Notes: generated by a model from the letters alone, not told the origin. 64,000 bases of DNA from JAICJR01 sp963848495 (GCA_963848495.1 CAWKDV010000002.1:62001-126000); one strand, 5' to 3'; shown: positions 7,960 through 18,082, numbered from the stretch's first letter. Numbers and translations: made by a program.

Positions 7960-8148
7960 ATGGCCGACAACCCGGTGTTCGACTACACCTGCTCCCAGTG
8001 CGGAGCGACTGAGACCTACAGCCTGGTGCCCGCGCAGCGCGCGAGCGGCGGCAGCGGCAACAGCGCGCCGACGGAGATCGACTTCACCTGCGCCAAGTGC
8101 GGAGCGACCGAGACCTACTCGCTGGTGCCCGCCAACCGCGCGGTGTGA
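7960..8148 (+). CDS. small duplicated CxxC zinc-ribbon-like protein
   Basis: This 62-residue protein is made of two near-copies of one unit: DYTCSQCGATETYSLVPAQR, a Gly/Ser linker, then DFTCAKCGATETYSLVPANR. The four cysteines (two CxxC knuckles) could bind one structural zinc together. ATG 7960 is preceded by a clear GGAGGA site. I do not recognise a named family. The internal duplication, good ribosome site and codon use argue for a real gene despite its size. It may bind nucleic acid or be a small structural domain; no function can be assigned. Confidence 0.7.
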   Translation: MADNPVFDYTCSQCGATETYSLVPAQRASGGSGNSAPTEIDFTCAKCGATETYSLVPANRAV

Positions 8149-8171
8149 CCCGAACAGCACCCGGGACGGGC

Positions 8172-9470
8172 TCAGCCCGTCAGCACCACAGCCCAGCGCC
8201 CGGCCTGCAACCCGGACTCGATCGCCCCGTCGATGAACCCGGACCAGCCGTTGGCCAGGTCCGACCCCGCGAGCAGCAGATTGCCCTCCGGCCGGCGCAT
8301 GGCGCCGTGGTGGTGCTCGTACCAGCCGGGGCGGTGGATCGCCCAGGTCCCGCGCGAGAACTCGTCCGCGACCCAGTTGTGGGCGCTGGCGGCCATCACC
8401 TCGTAGCCGGGCAGGGTCTCGTCGAGGCTTTGCTGCATGCCGGCGCGATCTGACGGGTCGCAGCCCTCTGAGTCCATGCCAAAGCCGATCATCAGCTGGG
8501 TGCCGTCGGCGAACAGCTCCTCGCTGTCGAGGTAGCCGAAGGGGTGGCCGGGCCGGATCGAGTTCTGGATGATGCTCTCGCCGCGCGCGTGGATCATCAC
8601 CTTGATGCCGCGGCTGGCCTGGCCGAGCGCGATCGCCTGCTGCTTGTCCTCGGGCAGCTCCGGGCTGAATGCGATCGAGCCGATCACGTTGAGCGGCACC
8701 GCGACGATCACTGCGCGAGCGCCGAACACCTCGCCGGCACGCGTCTCGACCTCCACGCCGTCGTCGCCGTAGGACACGGCGGCCACGGGCGTTGAAAGCC
8801 GCCGCTCGAACGGGGCGGCGTCGGCGATCGCGGACAGCAGCGCGCCGGTGCCGCGGTCGATCGTCACGCGGCCGCCGGTGTGCTGGGTCAGCTCGAGGCT
8901 GTAGCCGGACAGGGCGTGCCAGCGCAGGATCGACACGGCGCCGGACTCGTCCAGGGGCGCGTGGGTCACCGATTCGAGCTCGGCGACCAGGACGTCGCGC
9001 TCCTCGTCGTCGAGCTGAAGCTCGGCGACCCGCTCGGCCACGCTCAGGCGGTCGAACCGGTTGAGCTGAGACAGCGCCGCCAGCGGTGCGTGCGGCTCTG
9101 GCAGCGCCTCGTGCACGCCGTCGACGAAACGGTCCCAGCCCCGGCGGGCGATCTCGTCGCGCTCCTCGACCGTGCCGCTGCGCCGCTCGGGGCCAACGTG
9201 CCAGTAGGCGCAGTCGGCGTTGTCGCTGACGCTGACCGTCAGGCCGGCGCGGGTCAGCTCAGAGAAGGTATGGGGCTGGTGCCAGTGGACCCAGGCGCCG
9301 CCGTACTCCACCGCGAAGCCGTTCCAGCGTGAGTTCCAGGTGCGACCGCCAAGGCGGTCGCGGGCCTCGAGCAGCAGGGTGCGGCGGCCCAGCAGTGCGC
9401 ACTCGCGCGCCGCCGTGACCCCGGCGAAGCCGCCACCGACAACGACCACGTCGTAAGCATGCTCAGACAT
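8172..9470 (-). CDS. flavin-containing amine oxidase
   Basis: The 432-residue protein opens with the FAD dinucleotide motif (YDVVVVGGGFAGVTAAREC, then LLEARDRLGGRTW), has the substrate-side GGAWVHWHQPH, and closes with LLLAGSDLANGWSGFIDGAI typical of the MAO/polyamine oxidase family. These cytoplasmic enzymes oxidise primary or secondary amines to aldehydes with release of H2O2. A longer frame exists to 9638, but residues before MSEHAYDV do not belong to the fold and would cross the tetR promoter, so ATG 9470 is used. It is divergent from the TetR gene and near a PotABCD-type transporter, which suggests putrescine, spermidine or another amine as substrate. Confidence 0.92.
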   Translation of the reverse strand: MSEHAYDVVVVGGGFAGVTAARECALLGRRTLLLEARDRLGGRTWNSRWNGFAVEYGGAWVHWHQPHTFSELTRAGLTVSVSDNADCAYWHVGPERRSGTVEERDEIARRGWDRFVDGVHEALPEPHAPLAALSQLNRFDRLSVAERVAELQLDDEERDVLVAELESVTHAPLDESGAVSILRWHALSGYSLELTQHTGGRVTIDRGTGALLSAIADAAPFERRLSTPVAAVSYGDDGVEVETRAGEVFGARAVIVAVPLNVIGSIAFSPELPEDKQQAIALGQASRGIKVMIHARGESIIQNSIRPGHPFGYLDSEELFADGTQLMIGFGMDSEGCDPSDRAGMQQSLDETLPGYEVMAASAHNWVADEFSRGTWAIHRPGWYEHHHGAMRRPEGNLLLAGSDLANGWSGFIDGAIESGLQAGRWAVVLTG

Positions 9471-9476
9471 ACGTAC
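9469..9476. promoter_or_regulatory. possible second TetR half-site near amine-oxidase start
   Basis: ATACGTAC overlaps the amine-oxidase start codon and contains the palindrome TACGTA. It resembles the outer bases of the 12-bp palindrome at 9520. Weak on its own; noted for its position. Confidence 0.25.
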
Positions 9477-9519
9477 TGGACAACCGTACCAATCTGAGCG
9501 ACCGACCCACTGAGGTACC

Positions 9520-9531
9520 GTACGCGCGTAC
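9520..9531. promoter_or_regulatory. candidate TetR operator, palindrome GTACGCGCGTAC
   Basis: A perfect 12-bp palindrome lies directly before the tetR ATG at 9532, and the same 12 bases occur at 14404-14415 upstream of potD. Its contact with the start codon suggests a leaderless transcript or a repressor site overlapping the transcription start. Confidence 0.6.
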
Positions 9532-10127
9532 ATGCCGCGGAAGCCGCCGGTCAACAGCAAACGCCAGAACCCGCGGCGCCAGGACATCCTGGAGGGGACG
9601 CTGCGGCTGATCGGCTCGGGTGGCGTCGACAGCGTCACGCATCGCCGGGTGGCCGAGGAGGCGGGCGTCTCGCTGGCCTCGACGACCTACTACTTCGACT
9701 CGAAGAGCGTGCTGATCGAGGAGGCCCTCGAGCTGATGGTCACCCGCTCGATCGAGGACGTTCGGCGCCACACCGAGTCGCCGCCGAAGATCTCGCGGGC
9801 CGAGCTGGTGGACAGGATCGTGGCCTTCGCCGACGCCCAGATCAGCGATCCGGGCGCCTTCCTCACCGCGCAGTACGAGCTGATGCTCGAGTCGGGACGG
9901 TCCGACTACCTGCGGCCGCTCGCCAACCGCTGGTCGGTGGTCTACGCGGAGTGCTTCACGCAGCTCGTGAAGAGCGCCGAGCTGCCCCGGCCGAAGGTGG
10001 CCGCCGAGCTGATCATGAAGTTCGTCGAGGGAGCCCTGCTCGACTACGCCATGACTCCCACTGACGACTTCATCGAGGCCTACTTCCGTCCCCATCTCAC
10101 TCACCTCGTGCGCGCCTGGGCGCGCGC

Positions 10128-10131
<4 letters not shown>
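9532..10131 (+). CDS. TetR-family transcriptional regulator
   Basis: A 199-residue TetR protein. The N-terminal HTH spans about residues 17-63: RRQDILEGTLRLIGSGG, THRRVAEEAGVSLASTTYYF, DSKSVLIEEAL. The helical C-terminal ligand domain is family-specific and not diagnostic. It sits between an amine oxidase gene and a polyamine-type transporter, and a palindrome shared by its own start region and the potD upstream region makes it the likely local repressor of both, released by an amine ligand. The gene ends convergently with the ATPase gene, overlapping it by 4 nt. Confidence 0.93.
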
Positions 10132-11282
<1,151 letters not shown>

Positions 11283-11283
<1 letters not shown>

Positions 11284-12134
11284 CAGACCTCCAATGTCGC
11301 GAGCGAGGTGGCCTCGCCTCTGCCGGCGAAGCGGCGGTACACGAAGAACGCGAAGGCGAGCGTGAGCAGCGTGATCACGAGGCCGACCGTGGCGATCGCG
11401 TTGAGCGCCGGGGTCGGCGCGCCGCGCGCGCTCGAGTAGAGCAGCATCGAGACGGTGGTCGTGCTCGCGTCGCTCGACAGATACTGGGTGACCACGAAGT
11501 CGTCGATCGAGGTGGCGAAGGTCACGGCCGCGGCAGCGACGATCGCCGGCGCCAGCAGCGGCAGCAGGACCCGGAAGAACTGGTCGCGCGGCGGGGCGCC
11601 GAGGTCGGCGGCCACCTCCTCGTACTCGGGCCCGATCGACACGAGCCGGCCGCGCACGATCACCACCACGTAGGAGAGCGTGAAGGTGACCTGGCCGATC
11701 GCCTGCGCCTCCGTGCCAAGGCCGATCGTCGGGAAGACGCGCAGGAACAAGAGCAGCAGCGCCACGCCCATCACGATCTCCGGCGTGACCAGCGGCAGCA
11801 GCATCACCGTGTTGACGGTGCCGCCCGCGCGCCCGCGCCAGCGCTGCAGGCCGAGCGCGAGCATGACGCCGAGCGGGGTGGCCACGGCCACGCACAACAC
11901 CGCCAGGAACAGCGTGTGCTTGAGCGCGCCCTGGAGCGCGGGGTCGTGGAAGACGCTGCCCGTCGGGCCGGTGAACCAGCGGAACGAGAAGCCCTGCCAG
12001 GTGGTGCGCGAGCGGCCCTTGTTGAACGCGAACGCCACCGCCAGCAGGACGGGCAGGACCGACCAGAGGACGTAGAGGCCGGTGATCAGAATGAGGAAGC
12101 GCGGGCGCCCCCAGGGGTTGCGCAGCCGGCTCAC
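11283..12134 (-). CDS. potC: PotC-type ABC transporter permease
   Basis: This 283-residue membrane protein has about six predicted helices (for example LITGLYVLWSVLPVLLAV, FLAVLCVAVATPLGVMLALG and VTPEIVMGVALLLLFLRV) and the EAA-loop motif EEVAADLGAPPRDQFFRVLLP that docks to the ATPase. It belongs to the spermidine/putrescine permease II group. Its ATG overlaps the potB stop by 4 nt and its stop shares a base with the potA start, so expression is coupled. Substrate assignment comes from family and neighbours only. Confidence 0.93.
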
Positions 12135-13054
12135 TCATGCGGCGCGCCTCCTGGACGCCCGCGCCGGCGGGTCGTGCGCAGGTAGTAGAACATCAGGCCG
12201 AGCAGGAACAGCGAGAGCATCAGCGTCAGCGCCGCGCCCGTCACCTTCTCGGAGCCCTGCCGCATGAACTCGTCGATCTGGTTGCCGATCATGTTCGTCT
12301 GGGTCGAGGCCGAGACGAGGTCGGCGGTGTAGTAGTCGCCGAACATCGGCAGCGTGACCAGCACGATCCCGGCGAGCATGCCGGGCACCGACAGCGGCAG
12401 CGTGACGCGCAGGAACGCGCCGCGCGGGCTCGCGCCGAGGTCGCGGGCCGCCTCGATCTGGCGCTGGTCGATGCGGTCGAGCGCGACGAACAGCGGCAGG
12501 ATCAGGAACGGGATGTAGCCGTAGACCAGCGCGAGGATCACCGTCGTCGGCTGCCCGTTCAGCCAGCCCCCTGGCTCGGCTAAGAGGCCGAGTCTGAGGA
12601 ACACCCACTCCATCCCGATGTCGTGGAGGAACTTGGAGCCCAGCCCGCCCGGCGAGAGCAGGTTGATCCAGGCGAGCATCCGCATCAGGTAGTTGATCCA
12701 GAGCGGGACGATCAGCGCGACGAGCACCACGCCCTTCCACTTGCCCGCGTGCCGGGCCGTGAAGTAAGCCACCGGGTAGCCGATCAGGAGCGACAGCACG
12801 ATCGCGATGGCCACGAAGTAGATCGTGCGCAGGGAGACCGTCAGGAACGGCCCCGCGTGCGCGAAGTTCTTCAGCATGTCGCCCACGTAGCCGACGTTCC
12901 ACTCCCACGGCTTCCAGAACGGAACCGGCTGCGACAGCGTGTCCTCGTTGCCGAACGCGACGGCGATGACCGCGTAGAACGCGACCAGGAAGAAGACCGA
13001 CAGCCAGGCGACACCGGGCAGCGCTACCAGACGCCACGTCCAGCGCGACCGCAT
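12131..13054 (-). CDS. potB: PotB-type ABC transporter permease
   Basis: A 307-residue permease with helices such as LVALPGVAWLSVFFLVAF and IYFVAIAIVLSLLIGYPVAY, and the EAA loop IEAARDLGASPRGAFLRVTLP. It resembles the first permease of spermidine/putrescine importers. The start codon shares one base with the potD stop, and the gene overlaps potC by 4 nt. It should form the membrane channel with PotC. Confidence 0.93.
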   Translation of the reverse strand: MRSRWTWRLVALPGVAWLSVFFLVAFYAVIAVAFGNEDTLSQPVPFWKPWEWNVGYVGDMLKNFAHAGPFLTVSLRTIYFVAIAIVLSLLIGYPVAYFTARHAGKWKGVVLVALIVPLWINYLMRMLAWINLLSPGGLGSKFLHDIGMEWVFLRLGLLAEPGGWLNGQPTTVILALVYGYIPFLILPLFVALDRIDQRQIEAARDLGASPRGAFLRVTLPLSVPGMLAGIVLVTLPMFGDYYTADLVSASTQTNMIGNQIDEFMRQGSEKVTGAALTLMLSLFLLGLMFYYLRTTRRRGRPGGAPHE

Positions 13055-14361
13055 CAGCCCGCCTTGAACTTCGACCAGGCGTCGTCCCAGAGCCGCTGGC
13101 CCTCGACGCTCAACTGCAGCAGCTCCTGGTTCGACGAGAACTGGTCGGGCCGGACCACCGCCTGGCGCAGGGTCTTGGGAATCAGCCCCTGCTTGATCAG
13201 CGAGTCGGCGTCGATGTTGTTCTGGGGCGGCGTGTAGCCGACGAAGTTGACGAAGTTGTTGTACGCGTTCTTCTCGTCGAGCAGGAAGTTGACGAACTTG
13301 TGCGCCAGCACCGGGCTCTTGGCGGAGCGGCCGATGCAGAAGAAGTCGTTCTGCACGACGCCGTTCTGGTCCGGCCCCCAGAACGAGAGCACGTCGGGCT
13401 TGACCCCCTTGGGCATGTAGTAGAAGGCCCCGCCCAGCAGGTCGCCCGACCAGGAGTGGTGCAGCACGGTCTTGGCCTCGGGCAGCGTCTGGTAGTCGGT
13501 GATGGCGACCTTCGGGTTGCAGATCGAGCCGAGCTGCGCCAGCTCGCTCTCGGCCTTCGAGATCAGGGCCGGGTCCTCGGTATTGAGGTCAGGGCGCGCC
13601 CCGGTGCGCATGGCATCGCGCTGCATCGGCATGCTCAGCGCGTCGCGGCGGTCGTCGAGGATGCCGACCAGGCCGCGATAGGGCTGGGCCTGCCAGAAGA
13701 TGTCCCAGGGCACGTCCATGCCGGCGATGTCCTGCTTGACCTTGTCGTTGCGCCAGCCGATCCCGTCCATCCAGACCACGTACGGGATCGTGTAGCGGCT
13801 GCCGCGGTCATAGAACGGATCGGCCAGCTCCGGCCAGACGTTCTTGAGGTTCGCCAGGTAGGAGTGGTTGATCGGCATCAGCAGCTTGTGCGCGATCAGG
13901 TCGACGATGTTCGAGCCGGTCAGGCCCATGATCACGTCGAACGCCACAGCGCCCGAGGCCAGCTTGGCGATTGCCTCCTCGGCGGAGTTGTAGGTGGCGA
14001 TCTGGACCTTGGTCCCGGTCAGCTTCTGAAACTTCTTGACCGTGTCCGGGTCGACGTAGTCGGCGTAGTTGTAGATGCGCAGCGGGCCGCCCTCGGCCGC
14101 CTTGCCGTCCGCGATCGGCTTGTTGTCCTCCGTGATCGCCCAGGTCACCGAGTTGTCGGTGCGCGGCAACGGTAGACCGCCGGGACCGGTCGGCTTGGCG
14201 ACGACGAGCTTCGCCGCCGCTCCGCTCGGGCCGCCTGAAGCGCTGCCGATGGGCGTGGTGGTGTTCTCGCAGCCGGCCACCACGCCGGCCACGCCCAGGC
14301 CCACAGCACCGCCGAGCAAACCGCGTCGGCTGATGCCAGATCGGTCCTTGGGATGCTTCAC
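13054..14361 (-). CDS. potD: PotD-like extracellular solute-binding lipoprotein (Tat signal)
   Basis: The 435-residue protein begins with a twin-arginine signal (SRRGLLGGAVGLGVAG) followed by lipobox VAGC, so it is probably exported folded and lipid-anchored. The mature part is a PotD/PotF-type binding protein: LRIYNYADYVDPDTVKKFQ, ASGAVAFDVIMGL, IPYVVWMDGIGW, VLHHSWSGDLLG and AHKFVNFLLDEKNAYNNFV. It delivers an amine, or another cation, to PotB/PotC. It is the first gene of the transporter operon and has the shared palindrome 43 bp upstream. Confidence 0.93.
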   Translation of the reverse strand: MKHPKDRSGISRRGLLGGAVGLGVAGVVAGCENTTTPIGSASGGPSGAAAKLVVAKPTGPGGLPLPRTDNSVTWAITEDNKPIADGKAAEGGPLRIYNYADYVDPDTVKKFQKLTGTKVQIATYNSAEEAIAKLASGAVAFDVIMGLTGSNIVDLIAHKLLMPINHSYLANLKNVWPELADPFYDRGSRYTIPYVVWMDGIGWRNDKVKQDIAGMDVPWDIFWQAQPYRGLVGILDDRRDALSMPMQRDAMRTGARPDLNTEDPALISKAESELAQLGSICNPKVAITDYQTLPEAKTVLHHSWSGDLLGGAFYYMPKGVKPDVLSFWGPDQNGVVQNDFFCIGRSAKSPVLAHKFVNFLLDEKNAYNNFVNFVGYTPPQNNIDADSLIKQGLIPKTLRQAVVRPDQFSSNQELLQLSVEGQRLWDDAWSKFKAG

Positions 14362-14403
14362 CTCGACCCTCCCTCTCGACGAATCGCGGCGGCCCGGCCA
14401 GTG

Positions 14404-14419
14404 GTACGCGCGTACTATA
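14404..14419 (-). promoter_or_regulatory. candidate TetR operator overlapping potD promoter
   Basis: GTACGCGCGTAC (14404-14415) is identical to the palindrome at the tetR start. On the minus strand a -10-like TATAGT (14414-14419) overlaps its edge, as expected for a repressor blocking potD transcription. A TTGAGA lies upstream but with a short spacer of about 13 nt, so the -35 is uncertain. Confidence 0.55.
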
Positions 14420-14446
14420 CGGTGCTACAGGTTCTCAATGCGAGGG

Positions 14447-14472
14447 TTGGCGCGAGGGCGTGATCGCGCCAA
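14447..14472. promoter_or_regulatory. 9-bp inverted repeat between potD and BNR-protein gene
   Basis: TTGGCGCGA (14447-14455) and TCGCGCCAA (14464-14472) are perfect inverted copies separated by 8 nt. It lies in the divergent gap 48 nt before the secreted BNR protein start. It could be an operator or a transcript hairpin; nothing decides between them. Confidence 0.4.
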
Positions 14473-14519
14473 TTTCAACAGACCCCTGACGCCGCGCCGG
14501 GTCGTGCGTTGTCCCCAGC

Positions 14520-16019
14520 ATGACCAGACGCAGGAGTACCTCCAAGCCCGCCGCGTTGGTCGGGGCGCTCGCGGCGAGCGCAGTTGTTGCCCTAGCTGGA
14601 CCGGCGGCCGCGGGTGCGGCGGTCACCAAGGTGAGCTCGGATCCGTTCCAGAACACCACCAGCCAGCACGCCACCGAGCTCGAGCCGGACACCTTCGCCA
14701 GCGGCTCGACGGTGGTGGGCGCATTCCAGGTCGGCCGCTTCTTCAACGGCGGCGCGACCGACATCGGCTTCGCGCGCTCGACAGACGGCGGCGCCAACTG
14801 GACCAGCGGCTCCCTGCCGGGGCTGACCGCGACCTCCGGATTGGGCGGGACGACGGGCGCCCCCTTCGAGCGGGTCAGCGACCCGTCTGTCGCATTCGAT
14901 GCCCAGGACGGCGTGTGGCTCGTCTCCTCGATTCCGCTGCTCTCGAACCTGGTCGTGCCGACCGTGTTCGTGAACAGGTCCACAGATGGCCTCAACTGGG
15001 ACAACCCGGTGAAGATCCCGGCGCCTGCGGTCAGCGCCAACAAGGTGAACCTCGACAAGAACTGGACCGCCTGCGACAACACGCTGACGAGCCCGTTCTA
15101 CGGCAACTGCTACACGGAGTTCGACAACTTCGGTCAGGGCGACCGCGAGTACATGAGCACGTCGACCGACGGCGGGCTGACGTGGAGCACACCGGTCCCG
15201 ACGGCCGGGAACGACAAGGGCCTCGGCGGCCAGCCACTCGTGCGGCCGGACGGCACGGTGGTGGTCCCGTTCGAGAGCCTGAACGGCAAGGAGTCGGCGT
15301 TCGAGTCCACTAACGGCGGCGCCTCCTGGACCAGGGCGGTGACGATCTCATCGATCCAGTTCCACGGCGTACTCGGTCCGCTGCGGACGAGCCCGCTCCC
15401 GACCGCGGAGATCGACGGCGCCGGCAACGTCTACGTTGCCTGGGAGGACTGCCGCTTCAGGAAGAAGTGCACGTCGAACGACATCGTGTTCAGCAAGTCG
15501 TCCGACGGCGTCAACTGGGGCGCAGTGCAGAGGGTGCCGATCGACCCGGTGGCCAGCACGGTCGATCACTTCATCCCCGGGTTGGCGGTCGACAAGAGCA
15601 CGTCGGGCACGGGGGCGCACCTCGCCCTGACGTACTACTTCTATCCGGACGCAAAGTGCACCGGTGGCTGCCAGCTGGAGGTCGGCTATGTCTCGTCGCC
15701 GGACGGCGGCGCGCACTGGGGCGATGCGGTGACGCTGGCAGGGCCGATGTCGCTGGGCGACATCGCCAACACCAGCCAGGGCCGGATGGTCGGGGACTAC
15801 ATCTCGACCTCGTTCAACTCGAGCGGCACGGCCACGAGCCTGTTCGCGATCGGCAACCCGCACACGTCGGCGCAGCCGTTCGACGAGGGCATGTACGCGC
15901 CCGCCGCGCCGCTGGGCGTGACGTCCCTGGCGGATGCGCACAACCTGGCGAGCGCCGGCGGCGTTCAGGTGACCGGTCAGGGAACCGGCACCGCGCATCA
16001 GGCAATCAGGAACAACTGA
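14520..16019 (+). CDS. secreted BNR/Asp-box repeat (sialidase-fold-like) protein
   Basis: The 499-residue product starts with a basic n-region and hydrophobic core ending AAAGAAV, a Sec signal peptide. The mature part holds repeated Asp-box motifs: STDGGANW, STDGLNW, STDGGLTW, STNGGASW, SSDGVNW and SPDGGAHW, the pattern of BNR beta-propellers. Sialidases share this fold, but the RIP/Arg-triad signature is not evident, so hydrolase activity should not be assumed. It is probably an extracellular propeller for binding or unknown catalysis. It is transcribed alone, overlapping the converging VOC gene by 14 nt. Confidence 0.85.
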   Translation: MTRRRSTSKPAALVGALAASAVVALAGPAAAGAAVTKVSSDPFQNTTSQHATELEPDTFASGSTVVGAFQVGRFFNGGATDIGFARSTDGGANWTSGSLPGLTATSGLGGTTGAPFERVSDPSVAFDAQDGVWLVSSIPLLSNLVVPTVFVNRSTDGLNWDNPVKIPAPAVSANKVNLDKNWTACDNTLTSPFYGNCYTEFDNFGQGDREYMSTSTDGGLTWSTPVPTAGNDKGLGGQPLVRPDGTVVVPFESLNGKESAFESTNGGASWTRAVTISSIQFHGVLGPLRTSPLPTAEIDGAGNVYVAWEDCRFRKKCTSNDIVFSKSSDGVNWGAVQRVPIDPVASTVDHFIPGLAVDKSTSGTGAHLALTYYFYPDAKCTGGCQLEVGYVSSPDGGAHWGDAVTLAGPMSLGDIANTSQGRMVGDYISTSFNSSGTATSLFAIGNPHTSAQPFDEGMYAPAAPLGVTSLADAHNLASAGGVQVTGQGTGTAHQAIRNN

Positions 16020-16383
16020 TCCAGGGCTCTGGCACCAGCACGACGGGGAAGCCGTCCGGATCCTCGAAGGTCCGGGCGGCTTTCGCCCAGTACGGGTTTG
16101 CCGGCGTGACGGGATCGGCGCCCAATCGAGCCGCCGCGGCCCTGACGGGGTCCTCGTCCCCGAGGTAGAGCACGAGCAGCGACTCGGGGTGCGGCGCCGG
16201 CGCCCCGCGGCCGCCGCCTGAGGTGAACTCGAGGTGCGCCCCGGTGCCCGGCAGCTCCAGGAACACGCCGTCGTAGCCGTCGTGATCGTGGAAGCCGCCG
16301 ATCTCGCGCAGGCCGAGCCCGTCGCGGTAGAAACGGACGATCTCGTCAAGGCGCTCGGTGTGCCGGGCGAATCGCACGTGCAT
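16006..16383 (-). CDS. VOC-family (glyoxalase/bleomycin-resistance fold) protein
   Basis: A 125-residue single VOC unit: HVRFARHTERLDEIVRFYRD, GLGLREIGGFHDHDGYDGVFLE, GAHLEFTSGG and RTFEDPDGFPVVLVPEPW. Metal-binding His/Glu positions look present (HVRF, HLEF), but the substrate cannot be named. The frame remains open to 16449. ATG 16383 is chosen because longer starts would overlap the divergent GNAT gene starting at 16421. It ends inside the BNR gene's last codons on the opposite strand. Confidence 0.88.
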   Translation of the reverse strand: MHVRFARHTERLDEIVRFYRDGLGLREIGGFHDHDGYDGVFLELPGTGAHLEFTSGGGRGAPAPHPESLLVLYLGDEDPVRAAAARLGADPVTPANPYWAKAARTFEDPDGFPVVLVPEPWISCS

Positions 16384-16420
16384 CCGAAACAAACCGGGCC
16401 TGTCGGGAGACGGTTCCACT

Positions 16421-17188
16421 ATGTCCACAGACATCGCTCCCCAGCACACGTTTCACGACGCCGAGCTGTACCGCCGGGGGACCGAGACGCTGCTCGCGTC
16501 CTGGGAGGAGTATGCGCGCGGCGCGGCCGGCGCCTCGCTGCAGCGCCTGCCGGGCGCCGTCGCCGCCGTCTTTCCCGAGGGCCCGGAGCGCGCCGTCTAC
16601 AACAACGCCGTGCTGGAGGGCGGCGCCGGTGCCATCGACGAGGTGAAGGCGGTCTACGCGGCCGCAGGCGTCGACCGCTACGCGGTGTGGGTCCACGAGA
16701 GCGATCCGCGGGCGGCCAGCGAGCTCGAGCGGCGCGGCTACCAGCTCGACACCACCACGCGGGCGATGGGCATGGCGCTCGACGAGATCCGCCTGCCGCG
16801 CCCGCGCATCGAGCTGGCGCCGCCTGACTGGCGCGAGGCCCTTCGGATCATGGAGCTGCCACCCGACTTCCTCGAAGCGGCCGATCCTGCCGCGTTCGAG
16901 ATCCTGATCGCGCGCCTCGAAGGCGAGAACGTGGCCGCCGCGATCGCGCTCGACCACGATGGCGACCGCGGGATCTACAACGTCGGGACGCTCGCGCACG
17001 TTCGCAGGCGCGGGCTGGCCACCGCGCTCACGATGCTGCTCGTCCACCACGCGCTCGCGCGCGGCTGCGAGACGGCCAGCCTGCAGTCCACCCAGATGGC
17101 CGAGCGCATGTACGCCGGCGTCGGCTTTCGCGACCTCGGACGGATCCTCGAGTATGTGCCAACTCCCAGCGAGCCGCCGCGGCTGTAG
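16421..17188 (+). CDS. GNAT-family N-acetyltransferase
   Basis: In this 255-residue protein the C-terminal half is a GNAT domain: AAAIALDHDGDRGIYNVGTLAHV, then the acetyl-CoA loop RRRGLATALTMLLVHHALA and SLQSTQMAERMYAGVGFRDLG. The N-terminal half (QRLPGAVAAVFPEGPERAVYNN…) is a less conserved, degenerate GNAT-like region. It should acetylate an amine of a small molecule or protein. ATG 16421 follows GGGAGA. The ECF sigma gene begins 12 nt after its stop, so co-transcription is possible. Confidence 0.85.
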   Translation: MSTDIAPQHTFHDAELYRRGTETLLASWEEYARGAAGASLQRLPGAVAAVFPEGPERAVYNNAVLEGGAGAIDEVKAVYAAAGVDRYAVWVHESDPRAASELERRGYQLDTTTRAMGMALDEIRLPRPRIELAPPDWREALRIMELPPDFLEAADPAAFEILIARLEGENVAAAIALDHDGDRGIYNVGTLAHVRRRGLATALTMLLVHHALARGCETASLQSTQMAERMYAGVGFRDLGRILEYVPTPSEPPRL

Positions 17189-17200
17189 CTTTGAGCCACG

Positions 17201-17806
17201 GTGGATGACGATCAGGTCGAGCTCGAGCGTCTGCGCGCCGGTGACGAGCGGGCGTTCGAGGCGCTCGTGGCTCAGAACGACCGCGCGCTCCGCCGAGTGG
17301 CGCGGAGCCTCGTGCGCACGGACGCCGCGGCGGATGACGTCGTCCAGGAGACCTGGCTCGCCGTGCTGAGGGGACTCGACGGCTTCGAGGGCCGCTCCTC
17401 GCTCCGGACCTGGATCTTCCGCATCCTCGTGAACCGTGCCCGGACGCGGGGCGCCGGCGACGCGCGCACGCTCCCGTTCTCGGCTCTCGAGACCGAGCAC
17501 GAGCCGACCGTCGATCCCAGCGCGTTCGCGGCAGATGGCCGCTGGACCACCGCTCCGGCGCGCCTCGAAACCGACCCCGAGAACGGCCTGCTGGGCGCCG
17601 AGCTGCGCGCGGAGCTCCTGCGCGTGGTGGACGGGCTCTCGCCGGATCAGCGCGCGGTGATTACCCTCCGCGATCTCGTGGGGATGCCGGCGGAAGAGGT
17701 GTGTGAGCTGCTCGAGCTCACGGATGGCAACCAGCGCGTGCTGCTGCATCGCGCCCGTGCGCGCGTGCGCGCGGCGCTGACCCCGCTCGTGGGGGTGGCC
17801 GGCTGA
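17201..17806 (+). CDS. ECF-type RNA polymerase sigma factor
   Basis: The 201-residue protein has region 2 (RAFEALVAQNDRALRRVARSL, AAADDVVQETWLAVLRGLDGF, SSLRTWIFRILVNRARTR) and region 4 (GLSPDQRAVITLRDLVGMPA, EEVCELLELTDGNQRVLLHR). This is the two-domain ECF layout without extra C-terminal sensor. It starts at GTG 17201. The next gene, an anti-sigma-type zinc protein, begins on its stop codon (TGATG), the usual sigma/anti-sigma coupling. The promoter class it recognises cannot be told from the window. Confidence 0.93.
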   Translation: MDDDQVELERLRAGDERAFEALVAQNDRALRRVARSLVRTDAAADDVVQETWLAVLRGLDGFEGRSSLRTWIFRILVNRARTRGAGDARTLPFSALETEHEPTVDPSAFAADGRWTTAPARLETDPENGLLGAELRAELLRVVDGLSPDQRAVITLRDLVGMPAEEVCELLELTDGNQRVLLHRARARVRAALTPLVGVAG

Positions 17807-18078
17807 TGCGCCTCCGGTTCCGGCGACGCCGCGACGCCGACCCCCTCGTGTGCCGCGAGTTCGTCGAGCTCGTCACGGCGTACGTCGAGGGAGTGCTGCC
17901 CGATCCGGAGCGGATCCGCTTCGAGGCGCACATGGCCCAGTGCGACGGCTGCGCCGGCTACCTCGCCGACATGCGCCACCTCGTGGGCACGCTGCACGTC
18001 GTGCCGGAGCCGCCGCCGGACGAGCACACTCGCGAGGTGCTGCTGGCGGCCTTCCGGGATCTGCGCGGAGGCGATTGA
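17806..18078 (+). CDS. soluble zf-HC2-type anti-sigma factor
   Basis: This short 90-residue protein carries the ZAS/HC2 zinc motif: Cys near residue 16 (PLVCREFVELVTAYVEG), then EAHMAQCDGCAGYLADM giving H-x3-C-x2-C. It has no membrane segment, so it would be a cytoplasmic anti-sigma, possibly redox-responsive like other soluble ZAS proteins. It is coupled to the ECF sigma gene upstream by a one-base overlap. The C-terminus (PEPPPDEHTREVLLAAFRDL) is typical for small members of this family. Confidence 0.9.
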   Translation: MRLRFRRRRDADPLVCREFVELVTAYVEGVLPDPERIRFEAHMAQCDGCAGYLADMRHLVGTLHVVPEPPPDEHTREVLLAAFRDLRGGD

Positions 18079-18082
18079 GCCG

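Noticed and set aside
14520..16019. Annotation of the BNR protein as an active sialidase
   Set aside because: Asp-box repeats are clear, but the Arg triad and RIP motif of true sialidases are not evident, so only a propeller fold is claimed.
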